This document shows positions 56,495 through 64,000 of a stretch of 64,000 nucleotides of DNA, one piece after another. The stretch's first letter is position 1. The number at the start of each line of letters is the position of its first letter. The notes below the pieces were generated by a model. The model saw only the letters and a list, made by a program, of their open reading frames with translations. It made no database searches and was not told the DNA's origin. The position numbers and the translations under genes were made by a program. Source of the DNA: Proteromonas lacertae (taxonomy: Eukaryota > Sar > Bigyra > Opalinata > Proteromonadidae); contig NGBS01000020.1 of assembly GCA_002245135.1 (NCBI GenBank), positions 27,029-91,028 on the forward strand, read 5' to 3'.

Positions 56495-56860
56495 TATCAA
56501 AGTGTTTGGAAGGTGAAGAATCTATGACAATATATAATAACTAATAATGCTTTGAATGTAAGTGTTGTAAAAGAGAGTATTGGTAAAGCTAATAAGATCA
56601 CAATTACAAATGATAAAGGTCTTCTTACACCTGAGAAATTTTAAAGAATGGTTGTAAAAGCTAGATATTCAAAGCTAAATCATGAGAGGTAAATTGAATA
56701 TAAAAGAAGTAGCTTTATAATATATGAAAAGATTAGTAGAAGTATATCAATTACAATTCAATAGAGATAACTTCGTTGTAGGTATAAGAAATGCTTTAGA
56801 AAGCAAATTATCAAAATTCATGATTATTAACTTACCAATGGCTAGTAGTTTAATAAATGT
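56495..56860 (+). pseudogene. Canonical Hsp70 C-terminal relic, right arm
   Basis: Mirror of the left-arm relic, but lacking the FSTYSD/QLDVLIQ part. The sequence jumps from ATATCAA straight to GTGTTTGGAAGGTGAAG. Confidence 0.7.
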
Positions 56861-57899
56861 AAGTAAATTATGTTCAAGAAGGTGATAATTTAACAATAAT
56901 AGAAGCTATGGAAATGTAAAATATGTTGACTTCCTCGAATAGATACAAGATTGCCAAAATTTAGTTGAATGATTTGTTTTTTAAGAAAAAGGTTCAATTA
57001 TCTGTTAGTTATAAATAAATATGTCTTAATGACTTAGTTAAATTGTTTTTATGGGATAAACGATTGAAATACAGCTTAAGATAGTTATTCAGATAGTAAA
57101 TAAGTCAAACAGTTTAAAAAATAATAGTATTTATTAATTAATTAACAAAAATAAGCCCTAGCTTCCTATAGGAGGCAGGTGCTCAAATTTTATAAAATAT
57201 AAAAAATTATTCAAGCCGAGCTTGTGTTATCACACATTATATTTTGAGCATTCTCATCTAATAGTAAGATATTTAATAAAAAAACTGCTGGAGATCCTGT
57301 GTACAGTTATTATGTACAATAGGTTGGGATCAAAAATGCTCAAATCATTAAAAGATCGTGAAATTAGACCAAAAAAAGTTGTGCTATCCCTACCATCTTC
57401 TCAGAATCTCTTAATTAAGCAATTATAGTCAAGTAATATAAAATATTAGAGTCAAACTCTAACTAGATTAGGCGAGTTCAAATTTTGAACACGCGTCTAA
57501 ACCAAAACTTCCCCAAAAAAGTATATTGCAGACATAGGTTATATGACAAAGTAAGTATAAAAGTAACAATTTTTCATCACAATAATTAAGAATATATATT
57601 TAGCTAATGTAGACTAAAATACATTAACTGAAATGATTAGAACAACTTAATGTTGATCATAGGACATTTAAAATGAAAAAGATAATATAGAATCAAGCCT
57701 CACTCAAGCCTATTTTTTACATTTCTTTTTTAAATAGAAAGATTTAATAATTATTATATTCTAATTATTTCAGCTAATGTAATTTAGTCTATATTAGCTA
57801 AATATACATTTAGTTTGCTTCAAAAATTTCTAGAAAACAAACGGCGCAAATATTCAAACTATTGATATTAACAACAAATTATACTGCAAAGGTAGGTCA
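56861..57899. other. AT-rich repeat-bearing intergenic stretch, right arm
   Basis: Mirror of 52846-53879, with the diverged cassette copy at about 57545-57605. No gene is supported. Confidence 0.5.
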
Positions 57900-57995
57900 T
57901 ATAACAAAGTAAGTATAAAAGTAACAATATTTCATCAAAACAAGTAAGAATATGTATTTAGTTTGTTTTGAAAGTGTCTGGTAGACAAACGGCCA
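57900..57995 (+). repeat. Shared 3' cassette, right-arm copy
   Basis: Same block and orientation as 28235-28345, directly downstream of the minus-strand GC-rich gene at 57997. Confidence 0.7.
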
Positions 57996-57996
57996 A

Positions 57997-58263
57997 CTAT
58001 GACAAACGGCTCGCAACAACTGGGATCACCGGAGTGATGATTACCTTCCTTGGTCTTGGAATGCCTTTATCCATAAAGCTTTTTATCATAGCATTCCCGT
58101 AAGTGTCGGAGTCTTTTACTCGTATCTTATAAGTGAAGAGCTTCTCAATCTTCTCCTGTCTGGTTGCCTTCTTCGGGAAGGTCAATTCCTCCTTACGTTC
58201 CTGATCGTAGTTCTCGGTGACTTCACGGATCAGGTTGAAATAGTTCTTATTCATTGGCTTCAT
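57997..58263 (-). CDS. Small GC-rich accessory protein, right-arm copy
   Basis: The 88-residue product is identical to the one at 52482-52748. Intact in both arms. Confidence 0.5.
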   Translation of the reverse strand: MKPMNKNYFNLIREVTENYDQERKEELTFPKKATRQEKIEKLFTYKIRVKDSDTYGNAMIKSFMDKGIPRPRKVIITPVIPVVASRLS

Positions 58264-58375
58264 CGGCTGAGAATTATCGGACTGCCCCACAACTCACTTT
58301 GTTAATTCGGTCTTGACGTTTCTCAGAATTGACTTTTACTCACTCCTGGTAATCACGCAATTCCCAGTCATCTCC

Positions 58376-58834
58376 ATGAAGATAAGGATTCCTCCGAAGA
58401 ATGAACTTAGGGCAAATGCAAAGGCCCATCAACACGATAAACTAGTCCAGGAAGTAATAACAACCCTTGGAATTCATAAGCCTAGAGAATCACTTACTTT
58501 AGTTCACCAGGAAGTATTATCTCAAGAGTCTTCATCGGCAATATCAGTTCATCGTGGTTCAGATACTGTTTCAAATACTCCTTCAAGAACATCATCGTTC
58601 GTGTCTTATCGGAGTGATGATTAGAACTCCATTGTTTATCAAGACTGTTACCTAGCAGTTCCCTTCACAACAGAACCAAAGGCTTTCATCAATCTAAGTA
58701 TAGATGGGAACGTAAAGGGTTTTGTTTGTTGTGGCAGCTCCTTCTACGTCTCTTTATTAGCTTCGCTTCATAGTGAGGACATCAAAGTTATTCACAAGAA
58801 CGCTCTTGTAAGATTCCTATGTTTCAAAGCATGA
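58376..58834 (+). CDS. GC-rich accessory gene with an internal TAG, right-arm copy
   Basis: Same as 51911-52369: ATG at 58376, TAG at 58622-58624, then 69 further coding-like codons to TGA at 58834. Both arms keep the TAG and the open continuation, so the TAG is not a single-copy sequencing error. Confidence 0.5.
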
Positions 58835-59051
58835 ATTATATCTTCAATCATATTATCTTGTGATGAGAAAATTAACTCTTTTTCCAACAATTTTAATTTG
58901 TATCTATATCTATATTGCCGATGAAGATATATATATATTTGTTTTTCTAGAAAATTCAATTAAATAACACAGAGTGTAATGAAATTAAAACCAATTCACA
59001 CAATAATATACTTAATCGAAGTGTTTTAATTGTGAAGAATGAAGTATTTTG

Positions 59052-59864
59052 ATGATTAAAAATTGGGGAACTAAGATGATTACATATTTATTAGTTTTTA
59101 TATTCTTTATATCTACATTTCTTTTCTATTTAAAACTAAATTCTAGCAATTATACATTTAGATTGAAGAAGAAAAATATGTATAACGAAATATCTAAATT
59201 ATTAACTATGTGTAATAAAACAAAAAGACAATATTATCAAATATCTAGTCATAGTCGATATATACAATATATGAATAATTTATCTTGTGAGTGTAAAGGA
59301 ATAGGGTATTGGGGAGGATTTTGCTTAACAAAGAGTAAAATTAATGTAGGAGGAAATCAAAAACATGATTTAGGTTTAGCAAACTCTTTAGCAACATTAT
59401 TTCAAAATGAAACAGTTGTTGATTTAGGAGCTGGTTTAGGATGGTATTGTCCTGTAATTTCTATTAAATCAAAAATATGTGACCAGTATGATGGATCAGT
59501 AAATATAGAAGAAATTACTAATGGTAAAGTTAAATATTTAAATTTAGCTGAACCAATACAATTTGAATGCAACTATGATATAGTTATATCACTTGAAGTA
59601 GCAGAGCACATACCACAAAATTATGAAAATAACTATATAAATAACCTTGTAAAGTGTAGCAGAAAATCTATACTTATTACATGGAGTAGTATAGGTCAGG
59701 CTGGACATTTTCATGTAAATAACAAACGAAAAGAAGATGTAATAAGCATATTTGCTAGAAAAGGTTTTAAATATAAACCAAAATTAACTAATAAACTAAA
59801 GAATTCTACATTTATTTGGTGGTTGAAGAATAACATACTATTTTTTACTAGAAATAATATATAA
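59052..59864 (+). CDS. Membrane-anchored SAM methyltransferase, right-arm copy
   Basis: The 270 residues are identical to 50882-51694. It is the only cluster gene still intact in the right arm. Confidence 0.75.
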   Translation: MIKNWGTKMITYLLVFIFFISTFLFYLKLNSSNYTFRLKKKNMYNEISKLLTMCNKTKRQYYQISSHSRYIQYMNNLSCECKGIGYWGGFCLTKSKINVGGNQKHDLGLANSLATLFQNETVVDLGAGLGWYCPVISIKSKICDQYDGSVNIEEITNGKVKYLNLAEPIQFECNYDIVISLEVAEHIPQNYENNYINNLVKCSRKSILITWSSIGQAGHFHVNNKRKEDVISIFARKGFKYKPKLTNKLKNSTFIWWLKNNILFFTRNNI

Positions 59865-59896
59865 GTATATTTATATTCCTCACCAAAATGTAATTG

Positions 59897-60843
59897 ATGA
59901 TTTTATTTTCATATATTGTTATATTTTTGTATATTATCTATTTCTTACATACTAACCTTATAAAGAATCAGTTTTTTAGTGATGTATATTATATTAAGCA
60001 AAAGTCTTATATAAAACAAAGTGGAAAAACGAAAGATTTAAATATAAATCATTTAAATATTTCAACAATTTTATTACAACCTTATCATCTATTTAAGTAC
60101 AAGAGATATATTATTTATGGCATTACTTCAAGATGTGATTCATTTAAGACTAGAATAATTATTAGAACAACTATTAAAAAGAAATAAAAGAGCATAATTG
60201 TAATTTCTTTTTCTTTGTTGGTAAATCTCGTAATAATGTATATAACTCGTTAATTAAAAAAGAGCGAGTACTATTTAATGACATTATCCAAATGTCATTT
60301 TATGAAAGCTATTTCAACTTGACTATTATGACAATAATGATGATAGAATGGGTTATAAATAATTGTATATTCTCATATTTTATTAAGAATGATCAAGATG
60401 TTATACCTAACATTAAAATAATATATAATTTTCTAACGCATACAAAGAATGATTTATGTTCATATGGAATATTATCTACTAAAGAAAATGTATCTAGAAA
60501 TAATAGGTCTATAAACTATATACCGTATTTATCTTATAATTATACAATTTTACCTAATTATTTATATGGTTATTTTGCAATATATAATAGTAAATTATTA
60601 AAAGAAATCAATTCACTCTCTCGTATTACCTATCCAATAATATATAAGGAAGATGTTCATATAGGTTTATTAGCTTCAAAAAGTAATTTTTCATTATGTC
60701 AAATTAGATACAAAATAATTAGCATAAAGAATTATAAGGTTATCAACATCATTAGAAATTTAAATAACATAATAGCTATACATGGAGTAAAAAAGAACTA
60801 TAGTGAATATTTTAAGTTGCTTAATTCTATTTATACTAAATGA
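59897..60843 (+). pseudogene. GT31-like glycosyltransferase, right-arm copy, frameshifted
   Basis: Identical to 49902-50849 except that a run of six A is five A at 60176-60180, which ends the frame after about 97 residues. All later motifs (NDQDV, EDVHIG) survive in the shifted frame. Confidence 0.8.
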
Positions 60844-61861
60844 GTTATGTAGAATCAATTATTGTTTTAGTAGTAATATATATTATTTATATATATATAA
60901 ATGAAAGCAATTATGAAGTATATCATATAATAAAGATGTATAACAGTAAGAATATATCAGTAAATGTGAAAATAAAAGCTGGTTTAGGTAATAGAATCAT
61001 GTCATTTGTAGGAATTGTTGTTATTTCGTTTTACTATGAGTTGAAACCATATAGTATTTTAATAAATATGTTTATATATAGTTATAAATTGGAATGAATT
61101 TAATTTATTCTATCATATACCAAACTATAATATAACCAAAAGTATTAAATTGAATATGAGAGTAAATAGAATATGTCCTTTTAACCTAAAACTATTGAAA
61201 GGTATACATATCAATAATGACATTTTCTTTGATTATATCTGGTGTGATTTACTTTGTGATATGAGCAAAACCAGCATATTTCAATCCAAAATTAAAACGT
61301 ATATTAATGTTCCAGAAAAGTATAAGAAATATAACTATTTTGTTTCTTATCTATATTACACAATACTAACCAAATTATTAATAGTCAACAGAGTTATAAC
61401 ACATAAAGTAAATATGTTTATGAAAAAGTATATGAATATGCCTTATATAGGAATACAAATAAGACTAGGAAATGATGATCTAAAAGAAATACCTTTTTCT
61501 AATGTTACTGACATCAAAAGATGCTATATATAGCCTCCTTAAATAAAAAGTACAAGTTATGGTATTTAACAGGTGATTCTTATAATATTAAAAAAGAATT
61601 TGTAAAAATAACAAAAATACTATTACATATTCTTATAATATTACAAAGCATTATGCAAAACATACAACTGATACTACAATAGTAATAGAACATATTATTT
61701 TATCTAAATCTAAGTTTTTAATAATATCAAAGAGTACATTTGGTTTAACTGCATTATTACGATCAGGACTATTATTAAATTACAAATATAACTTATGTTA
61801 TGTAGTAAAATACGGAAAAGCTTATAATTTAAAATATTACTTCAAACAATTTTTTGATTAA
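60840..61861 (+). pseudogene. HIRTG-class fucosyltransferase-like gene, right-arm copy, frameshifted
   Basis: Copy of 48882-49905 with one A lost at 61516-61519 and another at 61590-61595. The frame breaks just after the IQIRLG motif. Confidence 0.8.
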
Positions 61862-61939
61862 TGTAAATAAAATTACGACACAAAAATATTTTCTTCTATT
61901 TATCTATTGATGTGTGTAAGTTGAATAAAAAATGCTGTA

Positions 61940-62757
61940 TTAATACAGCTGTTTTAAATCATGTACTAATGAATTTTGTTTTAGTATGAAATTGTGATTA
62001 TATTCATAATGAATTGTAATATTATTTTGTCCTCTATTAATACAAAAATTTCTCACTCCACTCATATATGAAATTATTGTAAATGCGCTTTGATCATATC
62101 TATGATTCTTTATTGTAGAACCATTTGGTGAAATGCATGATAATGTTAAAGAACATCTTTTCCACGCTTCCAAAACTTTTGAAGATAGTTGCGAAGGATA
62201 CATAAATGCTATTGTTGCAGCTGAACATGACACTAAATCTAAAATACTTGTGTTTGCATTCAAAATTTGGACATTTCATGATGTGTATATGGTTTTAGAG
62301 GATGAAATCCTCTTTCTGACCATATGTGATATTTTTTGATATGATTAAGAATTCCATTTAATGATCCATATATATTACATCCACTATCAAGCCATATTAA
62401 AGGTAATCTATACATGTAATATGTTTTATATATGATTATTGACTTCCATGCATATCTTCCATTTTCAATACTAATATTGAGAAAAGAAGGATAATTGTTG
62501 TAATCAAAATGATTTATTTTCACTTTTCTATTAAAATAAGAATAATTTAATAATAAATTATATGTACTTTTTGTTAAGCCAAGATTCCATACACTTAAAT
62601 AACAGTTATTTATATTTTTTTGAAATGATAATATTAAATTTAATAATGATAATTCATGATTATATGATGAACCTGTAACAACTACACAATCAATATCATT
62701 ATTTGACAAATATAAATAAAACATAATTGAAAAGAATAATAATATATAAAATATCAT
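61940..62757 (-). pseudogene. DUF1647-like gene, right-arm copy, frameshifted
   Basis: Copy of 47985-48803 with one T (coding strand) lost at 62262-62265, in the middle of the protein between HHEMSKF and NANTSILD. Confidence 0.8.
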
Positions 62758-63562
62758 CTATATTATCATATTACAATGATAATCTTTAATATAGAATCCT
62801 AAAGGTTTTTTAAATATAGCTACTTTATATCCTTTTACAACAATTCTAGAAATAAAATCTAAATCTTCTGTTGAGTATAGTGACTCATTAAATCTAATAT
62901 ATTTCATTATATTTCTTTTAAGCGAAGGCCATCCATTAGTAATATAGAAACCATTCGATACATCACATTTATATATTCTATTATCATACATGAAAGTAAT
63001 TCTACATCTTTTTGTTATTTCATTATATTGATTAATTACTGCATATTTTTTGTAAATAGTTAATCCATTATATATGTTTAATTTGCTGTAATTTTTAGTA
63101 GATGGGTGGAAAAGAATATCAATATAAGTATTTTCTTTAAATATTTTTTCTATATAATATATTCTATATTTTGACATTATATCATCAACATCAAAAAAAG
63201 AATAATTGAACAACTTGAATGAGAAATCCATAATTTCTATTTGAAGCAGCATTGTAATTTCTTTGTCGTGTTAAAATTACTAATTTTTTTGTACATCTCT
63301 CTAATTTAATAGAAGTGCTAAGAATTATATCAAAACTTGAATTATAGACACCAGATATTACTAAAACAATCTCATCAGGTTGTTTTATAGATTTACATAT
63401 ACTTCTTATCAGAATATTATTACATCTATTAAAATCTTCTATTTTAGATGGGATTATTAGCGATATACATAATGGATGGTTAATTGAATTTATTTCAATA
63501 TATGTATTATAAAATACAATAAAAAATATAACAATAAGAAAGAAAATTAACTGTTTAGGCAA
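62758..63562 (-). pseudogene. GT2-like gene, right-arm copy, frameshifted
   Basis: Copy of 47178-47984 with single-base losses near 63203 and 63225, either side of the segment before FDVDD. It has the same TTG opening as the left copy. Confidence 0.8.
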
Positions 63563-63582
63563 TGTATCTCAACATAACTTTA

Positions 63583-64000
63583 TTAATTAATTCTTGAATT
63601 TTTGTACTTGTAATACAAAGAAAAGGAATTAAATCAGTTGATTTTATCCTGTGAATAACAGCTACATCTTTGTTATTTCACATTTGTGAGGAAGTATTGC
63701 ATAACTAGATACTCTATTAATATTTATATTCAATTTGTAAAGTAACCATGATATATATTGATCATCAATTCTCATTAAATAAGGAAATTTATAAGAATAA
63801 TTAAATAATAGCGAAGGTATATCGTATGTAAAAATAGTGACAAATCCAGAATAGACATTAATTCCATTTTTAGGAAATAATGAATTATAGTATTCAGCTA
63901 TTTTTAAAGAGAACTATATTTGAATGATTGATCTCCATTGACTTTTTCCATTTCTGTTTTTCAGCTCCCAAAATTGATATATTAACTCTTTATATTGCAT
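63583..64000 (-). pseudogene. GT31-like gene, right-arm partial copy, frameshifted
   Basis: Copy of the C-terminal part of 46141-47157, cut by the window end. Single-base losses near 63674 and 63909 break the frame. Confidence 0.75.

Larger units (their letters stand above)
56126..64000 (-). repeat. Right arm of a giant inverted repeat
   Basis: Reverse complement of about 46745-54715. It begins at TATTAAAGTTACAAG and continues past the window end. Compared with the left arm it has one inserted C (58992), about nine single-base losses in short runs between 60176 and 63909, and one deletion of about 95 bp near 56495. I noticed essentially no substitutions in the arm parts I compared. Confidence 0.95.

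Noticed and set aside
46745-64000. Palindrome as a simple hairpin-read artefact
   Set aside because: A 1.4-kb unique spacer and a 95-bp deletion private to one arm argue against it. It is not fully excluded, because the outer right arm has many run-length errors.
1-64000. CRISPR arrays, rRNA or tRNA genes
   Set aside because: I looked on both strands and found no regularly spaced repeats and no sequence with rRNA or tRNA hallmarks.

Overview
The window is nuclear DNA from a very AT-rich microbial eukaryote. Genes are split by tiny GT...AG introns: I resolved 49, of 24 to 62 nt, mostly starting GTAT and ending TAG. The intron-containing genes use TAA, TAG and TGA as ordinary stops. A complete dynein heavy chain gene of the kind found in cilia and flagella suggests a flagellated protist or one with flagellated relatives. 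I cannot place the lineage further.

Layout. 1-6.1 kb: two divergent Hsp70/Hsp110-like genes on the minus strand, sharing an almost identical 1.3-kb ATPase block, with an RNase H2 catalytic subunit gene between them. 6.2-7.2 kb: an unrecognised six-exon gene. 7.4-9.4 kb: a WNK-type protein kinase. 9.5-23.7 kb: a 12-exon dynein heavy chain of about 4,581 residues whose AAA1 site has lost its Walker A, Walker B and sensor residues, while the AAA2 and AAA3 P-loops remain. 23.9-26.4 kb: a leucine-rich-repeat protein. 26.7-27.4 kb: an isolated exon of a DUF229/sulfatase-like gene.

27.65-33.06 kb: a visibly GC-richer island bounded by 79-bp inverted repeats. It encodes unrecognised proteins, and its reading frames are interrupted only by TAA/TAG plus frameshifts. 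It looks like a mobile element of no class I recognise. A related GC-rich gene pair lies at 51.9-52.75 kb and again, mirrored, at 58.0-58.8 kb.

33.1-51.7 kb: a dense cluster of short Golgi-type (type II membrane) glycosyltransferase-like genes: GT10-like fucosyltransferase, HIRTG/GT11-like, GT77-like, GT31-like, GT2-like and a DUF1647-like protein, plus two membrane-anchored SAM methyltransferases and some decayed copies. Together they could build and methylate variable secreted or surface glycans. Genes sit tens of bases apart or overlap. An intact pogo/Tigger transposon (42674-45302) has landed in the roughly 50-bp gap between two divergent members.

About 46.7-64 kb: a giant inverted repeat. 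Arms of at least 7.9 kb flank a roughly 1.4-kb spacer of unrecognised sequence. The inner arms carry Hsp70 and kinase gene relics. The right arm repeats the left-arm glycosyltransferase genes, but nearly all its differences are single-base losses in short runs that break the genes, plus one real deletion of about 95 bp. The window ends inside the right arm.
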